DNA of 32,502 bases from a virus: positions 1-32,502 of the IMG/VR virus record IMGVR_UViG_3300030104_002091; one strand, written 5' to 3'. Shown here one piece after another: positions 23,701-30,536 of the stretch; positions within the stretch are counted from its first letter, which is position 1; the number at the start of each line of letters is the position of its first letter. A program made the position numbers and the translations under genes. The notes beneath the pieces are model-generated. The model ran no database searches, was not told the DNA's origin, and worked only from the letters and a program-made list of their open reading frames with translations.

Positions 23701-23907
23701 ATTAGCATCAGCAACCTTTAAGTCTCTATTAAAATCAACACCAGTTTTTTTAAATTGTTTCTCTATATAATCTACTTCTTCTTCAGTAAAGGATGTAGGA
23801 TTTGCTTTATATATAGTATCAAGTTTTTGTAAAAACCTGTCTTGATTTATAATACCAACTTCAAGTTCCCTAATAGTTTGTTTTAATAATCGATTATTTA
23901 ATTTCAT
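14710..23907 (-). CDS. Giant virion protein with RNA-polymerase-like barrel motifs
   Basis: This single ORF of 3065 codons is over a quarter of the window. N-terminal residues 1-260 include Gly/Ala-rich segments typical of injected internal virion proteins. At residues 905-925 is NKIDIITAESATKTSLG, with Lys920 in an SAxK setting. At 1205-1255 is MRNPNSGNGG (Arg1209, Pro1211), then about 35 residues on, LGGADKDADSVFMY (Asp1248, Asp1250, Asp1252). This mirrors the arrangement in RNA polymerase beta-prime: Arg-x-Pro, then ADFDGD binding catalytic magnesium. The crAss-like phage virion polymerases and QDE-1-type polymerases have both barrels in one chain. The C-terminus contains SHPKTAITNLYGG (about 2650) and two hydrophobic segments (about 2910-2940 and 2970-2995) that could enter the membrane. 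The likely role is ejection plus early transcription. Polymerase activity is inferred. Confidence 0.75.
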   Translation of the reverse strand: MKLNNRLLKQTIRELEVGIINQDRFLQKLDTIYKANPTSFTEEEVDYIEKQFKKTGVDFNRDLKVADANLISTANQFVSGLVEGFTTLGWSDEPDTSIESIANKVGHLVGFAPDVIASALSMGQYIPVAVAKRASLKAAGGVTKGLRAAGDVAPPAFRKEIGTDTFALQSIPMKVADKVIEQAKGSFGEAGILKDGFLAKGILKSPRFRDIGEQAAHLGIAMGVSSWTDGAKGAADAAIHGAIAGGMFGTIGNYVNVARIYANPKTRKLGEKIIRRKADELAAEDRTLEGINMAIKGAIGSGLQGGMATAQNLPVPEQVYEYLLGAFFGATARDAGFIQRIKYLNKNSERFRSLEKTEQTLTRELEADPEFLSLPKFDRDYVKSRIPLIQQQVFERDVSITKVVIPEVKAILDEKGITRPTREQWEQIKTEVEQTKIAEAMQSVENIAVLSDKDKSGLEAFKREIKENLGMDLADLVNLTAKDLNEPAINNPQIKTLVEKLRKENISTGQDQLLVDLGRLAVESEYSLPKFKEALKVKYPQQIGDGKKFFKNVNESLLGSYLKLKKNVQVREDYEIDFSSGQPVVTRQPMKDIGDKPVGAPRQKSKYNEHIAGGTRVRVIVRQAYIQEKLHKFGLMVKDGEGLVEVPIFGRKKILDFSDNDITVGSGKNKKVLYEKFEYYLKDSMLNDLNLSAREQGFYIYGGAKDTGEIILHKRPFTDTEITTTLQKQLLKDNKLFTQDKLTDIQAEDYASNIYYSLLDAGYIKANEPITYTKLNEGLKKFRDNPLFETVQKFNKYNSLAQGQEVKLESVDYKGKLDDNGEWRVVQIEDIPSTFKVDGVPSKSAIDAVVYVRKDVFDAISKANYRDPDSGFLKLVGFKAPREGTGTILFKTGTFRATTAMDKFMVDNKIDIITAESATKTSLGIKKHKLDWNNNTKEYSIKDNIESFGIKPEELYLNYGVYENPNKLYHGLLVAKQMFDKLNKDQIGKDYDNFIADYDRMIESSIIGDPALTKNFEQAFTKQDLTHKYDIDTISLGSINRVLESGQIKTPFGLKLLRKILERGREDYHQNIQEATDLIDVSLQQLVKYDVPDALFKTGYDMGSVIFPPYLSFINRSLTEYRHRRVVKPRVKNGVEGKLGPADPETATGLLDNQIRLGETFRDMPIVVAGKPMKLGEAVDRLSIIKNDIQQFGTEINQLREGLTFLIMRNPNSGNGGVRVVEVVGFTGRRGMNVVTTSKTDYYLGGADKDADSVFMYQNMPESFKTVFKKYENELAGKNNEDALSFETPQGKEWQSLIEQYPDIKVSEGGVNGTRALEDLMNSNLRIDVARNARIGKKNIEFVVSGFNRMQMIADIIQQDTAMGLPEMKLTTFIDGIMFPIGLKLKTSVKELQLDTYRGINLMADSANFTKVATYDKILDTFWSKHFEITGKPEMVIEKGLEKQVKTSDIFDRYSNEYEYAFNRIAELKTFKDIHSVGYRNRNVTDPTISTTIGEKYLETFKGQNRFYYHMAKSLVDYPNFVINPFKFYAKNFKDFASNDVAKALVLRYRELVVDHPLLQRFGLTDNYNSQLEAKDTLNLIINEPGLLHQKVFEYQGIFRSLKMSEQFIRDIQQKKPNEYGSETAEMIVKDIIDQTFMIKSLFDRGNNLSFPGKKHLELSGNDVNTLIRRIKLNFKKKYPTIYKDIEPIIETWLQSSPLKGPTTDIQKLALLDIEKENSKISKFIKKGDRLNNEDYSRALYFKNLALTKYRPVVDNISSYLSISDKGRQSFFADMRKMLESNGQRVGEKLAEKTMDNDAIKFEEQFKTTFSIEAFDRSLSDNTVYQNNFEIVEGRVKFNFFGNKDKVVDTVIEDAPTLKTKQENLDGYIGELIPQFEYLFRVESDKNAILTDRASKEIKKLRETLYQNPDTIMRLEEMFMELTYNQTGVQRRLETMTTEDLIMFNKSLEMLLSNKTAFQKQREAIRKPSAIDQTLGYGQAAKYLFNLDRMEIETNARPTLDKNGEISKKRISVPVTTLEAGRVAIDKFDTYQKIIYKLQQDKVDGVYYYFNTTDKTMAEYRDLLFQAAVNKIEYNPGPDGKPRFPTQVGGEGERTYIVDSYLDTQSSIKKLEDKGIVFNIPQGNIDGTLTPIKPQQFVDRIASDTSKLLRSIKNTYIDTNVQQLSKTLVDLQKVKGLSYGTNKDGAFVVKGVFKDSITKDIDSRNLEQTFLLETGIINEKRVSLLYKDMMNRNVTDREYIGKYLMSVNDYRFIKYHMELRDRVQFMLQPRGIDVSNPKGKVSQKGSEAFIVKQTVLKELAKTKGEYTKYYVGDIAEGYFPRLGHGRYQANKDKLAEWIEGNVESKFQLALQNKKLLPTYLQAKMDIDGVSHMDAALTYKKDLRAGFERMIGVSLTNGQAAAERQISDMMERPNLDGFIGDYAASMTKNRGEIFMPFYQKDIDAVRFYTSGLFKMWFTNLAGLRSEILLRNFDKVHKGQDWAADWSNYMRDSFTNMMGLSTYRALNLHGIQKKDQEFLRQYIKDGLTGPKEGTGRYKKDLIKDFDAAIDVMPHEQMLIFKRNNRDVAKTKAEIKTLRLSRANKLVERVNSTGKYGSLYHLTSDEVAVRFFNKIDKAFGGKLFGPLPTNAKDRQFAIMQRVRQLSDLEGKFELLSLLSHPKTAITNLYGGTVNTISDTGWQAFRRANDSEWMIQNLFGGGKAEFSVVGPDGKVQKVQINSMKRIYEWMETIGVYDQMFLDLVSLDKNFGRQGVKKFWVEFISRMNKSYKEGRITSKELHDIESKRTLRETAEYLKVEIPIVEAGALPMKWSERRLRGTAFLANYINMRTILGKEIFDGIPFNSPVATDFAMKGVKTSQFMYQATFRPNFANTSLGRVLTRFQPYAWNSIGRRIQIVKDAKLEGWKRDTLSQKRFERQFTLDLMALALGNIFIASIFEYALSPPMNWLQDTSALLFGDEKERERAFFSSYPSQYLAPLQIVTPPIARFVLSPITAILNGDMENFYKYQVATYFPFGRLFRDVKKTYDSPAMAVDFMTGLPLRRLHSIRRDQMEEQAAIEEELDTIPED

Positions 23908-24698
23908 TAGTTAGTTAATTGTTTATAATAACCTTCTAATTCTTTAATAGTATTATCTATTAAAATTACTTCATCTCTCATCTTTCTTTGACCTGCACTA
24001 GAAAAATTTTTAATTGCTTCTTTATTAGATTTTAATAAATTAATATCTTTCATTATACCATTAGCAGCTACATCAAATGCAGCATTATCACCTAATACAG
24101 ATTTTTTCATAAGCATTCTTTGAAAACTATCTCCAGCTTGAGCATAACCATCTGTTACCGCTTTAACTTGTTCTCTTACAGCATCTTCAGCTTGACCTAT
24201 CTTAGGTCCAAAGATTTGACCTCCACCTCTAAGAATACCAGCTTGACCTGTTGTAAACGCTGCAAATGCAGGGTTGTCCATTAAGTCAGGAACTGGAACA
24301 GAACCTACTGTAATTCCTGCTTCTTCTAAAAGTGTTTTATCTGCGTATGTTTCTGCTCTACCTTCTTTTTTCTTTGCAAATTCATCTTCTATTCCAAGTT
24401 GTGTTTCATAATCTTCCATAGCTCTATCTTCTGCAGCTTTTGTTCTATCATCTGCTCTCTTTTCTGATCTTATAGCTCTAGCTTCTGCTAAGACATCACT
24501 ATATTCAGTTACTCCAACTTGTATTGCAGCACTTGTAATTTTATTATTTAAATCAGCCTCTGCTTTAAACTGTGCTAATAAAACATCTTTAGCAGCTGCT
24601 GTTGGATCAATATCATCTTTAGTAAAATAATCTGCTGTAGCTCTTCCTACTTGTCCAAACATTATTAAAGAATCTATTAATGATTTACTATACGACAT
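23907..24698 (-). CDS. Internal-virion-type helical protein
   Basis: The gene encodes 263 aa, mostly helical, with a Lys/Arg/Glu-rich coiled-coil region at about 70-115 (SEKRADDRTKAAEDRAMEDY) and an Ala/Gly-rich middle. The stop overlaps the giant gene start as TAATG, so the two are coupled. Composition and position resemble ejection proteins of T7 (gp14, gp15) or P22 (gp7, gp20), which leave the virion with the DNA. No family is recognised. Confidence 0.62.
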   Translation of the reverse strand: MSYSKSLIDSLIMFGQVGRATADYFTKDDIDPTAAAKDVLLAQFKAEADLNNKITSAAIQVGVTEYSDVLAEARAIRSEKRADDRTKAAEDRAMEDYETQLGIEDEFAKKKEGRAETYADKTLLEEAGITVGSVPVPDLMDNPAFAAFTTGQAGILRGGGQIFGPKIGQAEDAVREQVKAVTDGYAQAGDSFQRMLMKKSVLGDNAAFDVAANGIMKDINLLKSNKEAIKNFSSAGQRKMRDEVILIDNTIKELEGYYKQLTN

Positions 24699-24707
24699 TT
24701 CTATCTC

Positions 24708-25403
24708 CTATACGTTATCTAATACGTTAATCTTACTACCAGTATACTGAGACAACTCTAATAAATTATTCTGTATACTTCTTAATTGACTTTCTTCAGA
24801 CTGGTCTAATCTAAATTGTGCTTGTTGTTCTTGTAGTTGTAAATTATCTGCACTCATAGCAAACCTATTATCTAATTGTGACATAGTTGTATCTACTGCT
24901 CCAGAACCAGCTAAGTTAGTAGCACCTAAATTATATTGTGTTCTTTCTCTAACTCTTTCAAAATTATCTACAGCTCCTTGTTGTCTTAAACCTACAGACT
25001 GACCAAGAAAATCTCTTTGAACTCCAAAGTCTTCTCTTACTCCTCCAGCTGCTTCTACTAATCTTTGTTCAGCTTGTAATGCTTTTTGTTTTCTCTCTCT
25101 AAGCATTTTTCTTCTTTTACGTCTTGCTTTTCTTGCAGCAAAAAAACCACCAACTAAACCTATAGCTCCTAATGCAAATCCTAAAGGATTAGCTGCTGCT
25201 GCTCCAGCAAGTTTACCACCAAACTTACCCATAGCACCACCAAGTCTAGGCATAGCAGGACTTATTCTACTTCCCATGTTAGCAAAACGTGAACCAAATC
25301 CTGATCCAGCACCTATACCACTACCTATACCACTTGATGCAAAAAATTGTGCAGTATCAAAACCAGTCCCTCTATATTGCAAATCATCATAATTATCACT
25401 CAT
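24708..25403 (-). CDS. Ejection-protein-like membrane and helical protein
   Basis: The gene encodes 231 aa. A Gly/Ser/Ala-rich start leads to a membrane-like segment (about 68-90, NPLGFALGAIGLVGGFFAAR), then a run of basic residues KARRKRRKMLRERKQK, then a long Gln-rich helix ending in a short tail. This order (membrane helix, basic patch, Gln-rich helix) is the plan of T7 gp14-type ejection proteins that build a channel through the cell envelope. AGGAG lies before the next gene. The role is inferred from pattern and context. Confidence 0.6.
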   Translation of the reverse strand: MSDNYDDLQYRGTGFDTAQFFASSGIGSGIGAGSGFGSRFANMGSRISPAMPRLGGAMGKFGGKLAGAAAANPLGFALGAIGLVGGFFAARKARRKRRKMLRERKQKALQAEQRLVEAAGGVREDFGVQRDFLGQSVGLRQQGAVDNFERVRERTQYNLGATNLAGSGAVDTTMSQLDNRFAMSADNLQLQEQQAQFRLDQSEESQLRSIQNNLLELSQYTGSKINVLDNV

Positions 25404-25810
25404 TATACAATCTCCTCTCCTCTTTCATCGAAAGATACATACTCCATACCAAGTAAATCCATTGCTTCTGGTAATCCAAAGTTATATGCATATCTTTTTG
25501 AAGCTTCTTTTTTTGCTATTTTTAATTTTATAAAATCATCATTCATAGAGATAGGTTCCATACTAGGTTTTTTAGGCGTACTGTCTAGCTCACCAGGTTG
25601 ACCTGTTCCTCTTAACATTGGATCTTGTTTATCTCCAAATTTATTTTGATCTTTTATTACAGCATCAACACTATCCTGTTGTGCTTGCATTGCTCTAAGA
25701 AAATCTGGATTAGGTGTTGGATTACCTCCATCACTTCCCATTATTTTTTTCTCAGATAAAAAGGGTAGCATTAAATCTTGAGCTGTACCTTTCTTCTTAT
25801 CTTGTGCCAT
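25403..25810 (-). CDS. Hypothetical virion-region protein
   Basis: The gene encodes 135 aa. The N-terminus is basic and polar; the middle is Pro/Asp/Gln-rich and probably disordered (NPTPNPDFLRAMQAQQDSVD). A short helical, ordered end contains YAYNFGLPEAMDLLG. It is coupled on both sides by TAATG overlaps. No domain is recognised. It could be a scaffold-like or linker protein of the ejection complex. Confidence 0.62.
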   Translation of the reverse strand: MAQDKKKGTAQDLMLPFLSEKKIMGSDGGNPTPNPDFLRAMQAQQDSVDAVIKDQNKFGDKQDPMLRGTGQPGELDSTPKKPSMEPISMNDDFIKLKIAKKEASKRYAYNFGLPEAMDLLGMEYVSFDERGEEIV

Positions 25811-26304
25811 TATACACTCTCCTTAATATTCTCTATTGCCTCTACAAAATCTTTTACTCTCACTGGTGTTTGTTTATACCACCTTGAATATCTTTCTTCT
25901 TCTTTATCAGCATACATAATCTCATCTATTGCTTTATCATATTGTTTATGACATAACGCTTTCCACGCTGACGGAAACTTTCTAAACCATTTAGTACCAA
26001 GTTGAAAGTTTACTGACGTTAAAGCTATTTTAAAATCTATGTCATGTACATTTAATATTTTACATTGGTCATTACAGGCATCTAACGCTTTCTGTATATC
26101 GTTATCATACCATTCTCTAATAACAGATTCTTTTAATAAACAACCTACTGGATATATTTTTTTCTCTTCAGAAGATAATAAATGTCCTATACCACCTGTA
26201 GGTTTACTTAATGTATCTAAATATACTACGTTCTTATAGCCTTCACGCAATTTAATGTGATTATATAACTTTTGCCTAAAACTAATATCTGTAGGTATTA
26301 TCAT
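25810..26304 (-). CDS. T4-type lysozyme (endolysin or virion muramidase)
   Basis: The enzyme cuts the N-acetylmuramic acid-N-acetylglucosamine bond of peptidoglycan. The gene encodes 164 aa, the length of T4 lysozyme. The catalytic triad is spaced exactly as in T4 (Glu11, Asp20, Thr26): here Glu21, Asp30 and Thr36 within LREGYKNVVYLDTLSKPTGG, followed by IGHLL. The C-terminal half has NFQLGTKWFRKFPSAW and SRWYKQTPVRVKDFV, matching the T4 helices. No signal peptide is visible, so release would need a holin or delivery in the virion. The gene sits among virion genes, so it may be an entry enzyme rather than the lysis endolysin. Confidence 0.95.
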   Translation of the reverse strand: MIIPTDISFRQKLYNHIKLREGYKNVVYLDTLSKPTGGIGHLLSSEEKKIYPVGCLLKESVIREWYDNDIQKALDACNDQCKILNVHDIDFKIALTSVNFQLGTKWFRKFPSAWKALCHKQYDKAIDEIMYADKEEERYSRWYKQTPVRVKDFVEAIENIKESV

Positions 26305-26774
26305 AAATTTACCTGAAAATAATCTGCTGGTACAAATTGTTCTGTGCTTTGTAAAAATATATCTACCAAACTTTCATCGGGTATAGGTATACCAAACTCG
26401 TTTCTTTTTTTATTAGCACCTGATTCAAGACCAGATAAATATTTTCTTACTGCAGAAAAATCATTATCAAATCCATATGCTTTTTTCAATTTCTCTTTTT
26501 GCTCTTGTGGTATTTTGTCTATAAAAGTATTTATTGTTTCAGCATTTTTTGTAAGAGTGTCTATACCTTTTGCAAACCTCTGTTCTGGTGTCATCATAAA
26601 GTTTTGAACACCAGTTACCATTCCATGCACTCCAGTCATTGTACTCAGTCCTGCAGAAAAATCCATTAAACCAGCTCCAAATCCACTTAAACCAGCAAAT
26701 TGATCTTTTACTGCTTGACGTTTTCCAACCATGCTAAATTCTTTCATAACATTACTTGCTTGTGATACACTCAT
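26301..26774 (-). CDS. Hypothetical virion-region protein, Gly/Met-rich start
   Basis: The gene encodes 157 aa from the ATG at 26774, which has GGAGG five bases upstream and overlaps the preceding stop as ATGA. A start 27 bases earlier lacks such a site. The first 65 residues are Gly/Met/Phe-rich (FAGLSGFGAGLMDFSAGLST), a membrane-active look. The rest is helical and charged. The end overlaps the lysozyme start as ATGA. It could help the lysozyme reach the cell wall, which is speculation from position. Confidence 0.6.
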   Translation of the reverse strand: MSVSQASNVMKEFSMVGKRQAVKDQFAGLSGFGAGLMDFSAGLSTMTGVHGMVTGVQNFMMTPEQRFAKGIDTLTKNAETINTFIDKIPQEQKEKLKKAYGFDNDFSAVRKYLSGLESGANKKRNEFGIPIPDESLVDIFLQSTEQFVPADYFQVNL

Positions 26775-27010
26775 ATTTCCTCCAATTTTGTTTTCATCCA
26801 TCTATTCTCTACTTTTATGTAGAGATAATGTTCATCCTGTTCTTTTACTACCATTCTATCTCCATCCGAACCTTCAAAGTTATTAGGTTTATTTTTTTTG
26901 GTAGCTATATGTGTAGTGAATTGTTGTTTAACATTATCAACTTCTTTATCTAAATCTTTTGTTTCACTCAATGATTCTACTAATGTCTTTAAATTAAGCA
27001 TCTCTTCCAT
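26771..27010 (-). CDS. Small hypothetical tail-region protein
   Basis: The gene encodes 79 residues. The N-terminal half is charged and helical. The C-terminal part reads GSDGDRMVVKEQDEHYLYIK and then ENRWMKT. A Gly-Asp pair followed by a strand, a turn and a Trp is common in small phage tail and fibre-associated modules. It overlaps the large gene upstream as TAATG and the gene downstream as ATGA. The family is not certain. Confidence 0.6.
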   Translation of the reverse strand: MEEMLNLKTLVESLSETKDLDKEVDNVKQQFTTHIATKKNKPNNFEGSDGDRMVVKEQDEHYLYIKVENRWMKTKLEEI

Positions 27011-29439
27011 TATCTATACACCTTATCTCTATATACAATCTGTATATCATTAACTTCAAATCCAGCGTTTACGGCCCCTGTACTCTTCAAGGCTATACCA
27101 AAGCTAACTAAGTTCTTAAAATCATCAGGAAGGACCAATTTAAGCGTTTTTAAGCTACTTGTAGTGTTTGTTAATGCACCAATATCAGTTAAAGGTAATG
27201 GTGTATTATCTCTTTTTGTACCAAATCCTTGCAATGTTATGTTTGCTGTTTGTTTACAATTTATATAAATAGTATTAATGTTTTTATTTACCATAGGAGT
27301 ACCAAAATCAAACTCCTTAGACTGCATTATAACTCCTGTCTTTGTAAAAGTTGTAGGAGTATTACTCCATTTTTTTAATTCGCCATCACCAGATACTACT
27401 TCTAACCAATTTAGATCACCGTTTTCTCTTGTAATAATATTAGTAATATCGTTTGTAGTTCCTATATCACCAGTTGTCCATGACTCAGATTTAATATCGT
27501 ATAACAATATATTAGCAGGAAAATTATTATTTACAGTTTGTTTATTTCTAATATATATTTGTTTAGTTTTAGGTATATATCCTATAACATTATTATCGTG
27601 ATAATATTTTTCTCCCCAATCATCAAACTTTGGTTGTCCATTTTTACCTAAAGTAATATCAACAATTCTTTTACCTGTATAAAGAAAAACTCCATACTTA
27701 TTAAACCAGGCTACAAATCCTTCACCTTTCATTACATGATATTCTTTTTCACAACCTTTATAATCATATGCTCCTTCTAAAAATTCTATATTTCTACTAG
27801 TATTTATAATAAATAAATTACGTTTTTTAAATTGTAACAACTTACTACCTAATGACTCTAGCCTTATAATGCTATCACCATCTTCAACTTCCACATCTAT
27901 AAAAGAAGTTTCTGGTATTACATCAAACTTGCCAGTTCTAGACTTTAATACTCTATCAGATTTAGTAACAAGATTGTTATCTTTATCATAGTATTGAACA
28001 TTACCAACATACAATCTTCTATTCATTACTGTATGTGTTTTAAATCCTGTGTTAGCCCTACCTATAACAGATGTATCATCATCTATAAAAGGTTCTGCTG
28101 TTGATAAACGTGTTACTACTTTACCATCCCCCGAAGTATCTGTAGCATTTGCAAAAAAATTAGTAGGGAACATAAAATTATGTTTACTGTTTGCTTCTAT
28201 AAGACTAAAAGCACTATAGTCATTACTACCAGCCATTCTTATTCCTTCTTCAAAATCTACTTCACAAAATAAATATTTTGCAGTTACTGATCCACTATGT
28301 CTATCTGTCCCTTCTACAAAATCATTAATTAATCCCCAATATATTTTTATACCACAATAGTTATGAGCCCTATCACCCATTCTTCCAATTAAAGCAAATC
28401 TTAATTTTTGTTGTATATCATTAGAACTTGCATTTTGTGGTGCAATACCTAAGAATGTTACATTAGATTCTTGTTCTGATGTAGTATTATAATTTTTATA
28501 AACTTTAGTAGCCCAAAAACCATATCTACTTTCCTGTGTTAATGTAATTGTAGAATCGTTATCATCATTATTGTTGTTAGGAAAGTAAGCTAAAAATGCC
28601 ATAGAGCCATCTCCATTTATATCATAAGCATTGCTAGAAAACGTTTCATAACCATCTAACTCTTGCTCTAACCAATCCTGCATACTTCCAGAAGTATATT
28701 GAAACTCTGTACCACTTATACTACCTAACACATTTGCTCTTGGCATATAAACTTCACTACCAAACTCTGGTTTAAATAAATTTATATTTTGTCCACCAGC
28801 ATCAGGAGTAGCATGATTATATAAAGCATCTATATCATAACTATATGGAGCAGCTGCACTACCACCACGTATAGGTGCTACAAACATATCTACCACTTTA
28901 TATGTACCTGTAGTTAAAACACTTCTAATAACTTCTGTAGTACTAGCTCCTAACATTCTTGTATATTTGTAATATGCTAAAGTCTTTGCTTGATTATTTG
29001 CACTACCATAATGTGGAACTACTCTAACCACACCGTCAATAGTATACATATTCAACAAAGCATTATCACTACCATAGTCTATATCAAAAGCAGAAGATTC
29101 TAAAGCATGTCCTCCTCCAGATAGATCTAATGCAACAACTTTTGTATTTGGTTTATCATGTATAAATAAATACTCTGTTTCAGCTACAGTCTCAGCACCG
29201 CTTAAATTTCTATCAAAGTTTGTATTATGTATTCCATTCCCATAGTTTACAGAACTAAGAGCATCTAAAGCATTAGCTGTTAAATTTTCAGCTGCATTAC
29301 CTATCAATTTAATTTTACCAGGCACTTCATTATCTAAATTTAATAGCGTTTGAAACTCATTATCCATTAAATCTCTTGGTGATGTATTGTTGTTAAGACC
29401 ACCACTAAAGTTTGTAATGTTAATTGTTTTCTTAGGCAT
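27010..29439 (-). CDS. Large tail-type protein (hub, tube or stabilisation)
   Basis: The gene encodes 809 aa from the ATG at 29439, chosen because AGGAAA lies upstream and the start overlaps the preceding stop as ATGCCTAA. An in-frame ATG 17 codons earlier is less likely. It opens TINITNFSGGLNNNTSPRDL, then MDNEFQTLLNLDNEVPGKIK, the type of start seen in podovirus tail tube and stabilisation proteins. The remainder is strand-rich and Asn/Thr/Gly-rich, with many short repeated turns, compatible with a beta-propeller or beta-sandwich assembly. No membrane segment or signal peptide is present. The exact tail role is open. Confidence 0.72.
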   Translation of the reverse strand: MPKKTINITNFSGGLNNNTSPRDLMDNEFQTLLNLDNEVPGKIKLIGNAAENLTANALDALSSVNYGNGIHNTNFDRNLSGAETVAETEYLFIHDKPNTKVVALDLSGGGHALESSAFDIDYGSDNALLNMYTIDGVVRVVPHYGSANNQAKTLAYYKYTRMLGASTTEVIRSVLTTGTYKVVDMFVAPIRGGSAAAPYSYDIDALYNHATPDAGGQNINLFKPEFGSEVYMPRANVLGSISGTEFQYTSGSMQDWLEQELDGYETFSSNAYDINGDGSMAFLAYFPNNNNDDNDSTITLTQESRYGFWATKVYKNYNTTSEQESNVTFLGIAPQNASSNDIQQKLRFALIGRMGDRAHNYCGIKIYWGLINDFVEGTDRHSGSVTAKYLFCEVDFEEGIRMAGSNDYSAFSLIEANSKHNFMFPTNFFANATDTSGDGKVVTRLSTAEPFIDDDTSVIGRANTGFKTHTVMNRRLYVGNVQYYDKDNNLVTKSDRVLKSRTGKFDVIPETSFIDVEVEDGDSIIRLESLGSKLLQFKKRNLFIINTSRNIEFLEGAYDYKGCEKEYHVMKGEGFVAWFNKYGVFLYTGKRIVDITLGKNGQPKFDDWGEKYYHDNNVIGYIPKTKQIYIRNKQTVNNNFPANILLYDIKSESWTTGDIGTTNDITNIITRENGDLNWLEVVSGDGELKKWSNTPTTFTKTGVIMQSKEFDFGTPMVNKNINTIYINCKQTANITLQGFGTKRDNTPLPLTDIGALTNTTSSLKTLKLVLPDDFKNLVSFGIALKSTGAVNAGFEVNDIQIVYRDKVYR

Positions 29440-29614
29440 TTGCTTTTTTCCTAAGTTGTGTACAGAATACATTACCTCTAGTAATTTCATCCATAGATAC
29501 AGGTTTCCCTTTCTTTTTAGACGTTGTTTTTAAAGTATACTTTCTTCTACTATCATTTATAGAAGTTCCTTTAAATTCTTGTCCTTTACCAGTTGATGTA
29601 TTAAATATTCCCAT
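29432..29614 (-). CDS. Small basic hypothetical protein
   Basis: The gene encodes 60 residues, very basic, with runs such as KTTSKKKGKP and LRKKANA. The start overlaps the phosphoesterase gene by 14 bases and the end overlaps the large tail gene by 8, so translation is coupled. It could be a small structural or DNA-binding protein. The function is not recognised. Confidence 0.6.
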   Translation of the reverse strand: MGIFNTSTGKGQEFKGTSINDSRRKYTLKTTSKKKGKPVSMDEITRGNVFCTQLRKKANA

Positions 29615-30368
29615 CTATTATCTCTCCCCATAAAGATGTTTTACCATCTATTATCTCCACTACTTCTACTTTAAATTCACCATTGCTATACCAATCTACA
29701 ATAGCAAATGCATGGCCCCAGTTATGTAATCTACCTTTTAGCCATTTATTATGTTCATGTGACATATCTTTTAAACAACCCATTGACCAAGCACCAATAT
29801 TGCCATTAAGCTTTGTTAGTGTATGTCTCTGTATATCGTGTGTATGTCCATACATCACATTCTCTCCATAGGTTTCTAAATGTTTCTTTGCATGATATGT
29901 TGTAGCAAATGCTCCATGAAAGAATGTTAGCTTACCTATTTGTATTGGTAGGTTGTATTCGGTATATGTATACCCTCTTTCTTTTATTTTACACGCTTTA
30001 AAAAAGCTGTAATTAGTAAGATAGGGATACTTGTTAGAAAAATTATCCAACCAGAGATCGTGATTGCCTTGTAATAAATACTTCTTTTTACACTTGACTT
30101 CATCTAAAACCTCATCCCAAACATCCAACCCTTCATTAACCAATCGTATATCTTCATTTACAATAGGTAATTGAAACTCAAGTGGCGGTAGTTTCTTATC
30201 TTTATATCTCCATGCAGATACTGACTCCCACTCACCAACATCCCCAAGATTAACAAATACATCTGGTTTTATTTTACGTATAGCTTTCACTACACAATTA
30301 ACTGCAGCCTTATCTTCTAACGGATAATGCTGGTCTGGTATTACTATACCACGTTGCTTAAGTTTCAA
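29601..30368 (-). CDS. Calcineurin-like metallophosphoesterase
   Basis: This metal-dependent phosphoesterase acts on nucleotides, nucleic acids or phosphoproteins. The gene encodes 255 aa. The five family motifs are clear: PDQHYP (Asp12, His14), NLGDVGEW (Asp43), QGNHDLW (Asn102, His103), FFHGAF (His151) and MYGHTHD (His175, His177). No signal peptide is present, so it acts inside the cell or in the virion. It lies among late structural genes rather than with the replication genes, which is unusual for a simple nucleotide-metabolism enzyme. The substrate cannot be read from the sequence. Confidence 0.9.
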   Translation of the reverse strand: MKLKQRGIVIPDQHYPLEDKAAVNCVVKAIRKIKPDVFVNLGDVGEWESVSAWRYKDKKLPPLEFQLPIVNEDIRLVNEGLDVWDEVLDEVKCKKKYLLQGNHDLWLDNFSNKYPYLTNYSFFKACKIKERGYTYTEYNLPIQIGKLTFFHGAFATTYHAKKHLETYGENVMYGHTHDIQRHTLTKLNGNIGAWSMGCLKDMSHEHNKWLKGRLHNWGHAFAIVDWYSNGEFKVEVVEIIDGKTSLWGEIIDGNI

Positions 30369-30377
30369 TGGTACCTC

Positions 30378-30536
30378 CTATTTTTTACTTAGAGCTTTTT
30401 TAACTTCAGCCCATAGTTTATCATCTAATTTATTTGATGATTTACTTACTAAGAAATCACCTAAATGTAAGATGATTGCTTTCAACAGTTTCTCAGTTCC
30501 TAAACTAGTTAGTAACTTTCCTAATATTGGTCCCAT
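30378..30536 (-). CDS. Tiny protein with a hydrophobic helix
   Basis: The gene encodes 52 residues, starting MGPILGKLLTSLGTEKLLKA with AGGAG upstream and a TAATG overlap with the gene before. The N-terminal 30 residues form an amphipathic or membrane helix, and the C-terminus is Lys-rich. It has the size and shape of a small holin-like or membrane-attached phage protein, but this is not proven. The stop is close before the phosphoesterase gene, whose ribosome binding site AGGAGG follows it. Confidence 0.62.
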   Translation of the reverse strand: MGPILGKLLTSLGTEKLLKAIILHLGDFLVSKSSNKLDDKLWAEVKKALSKK

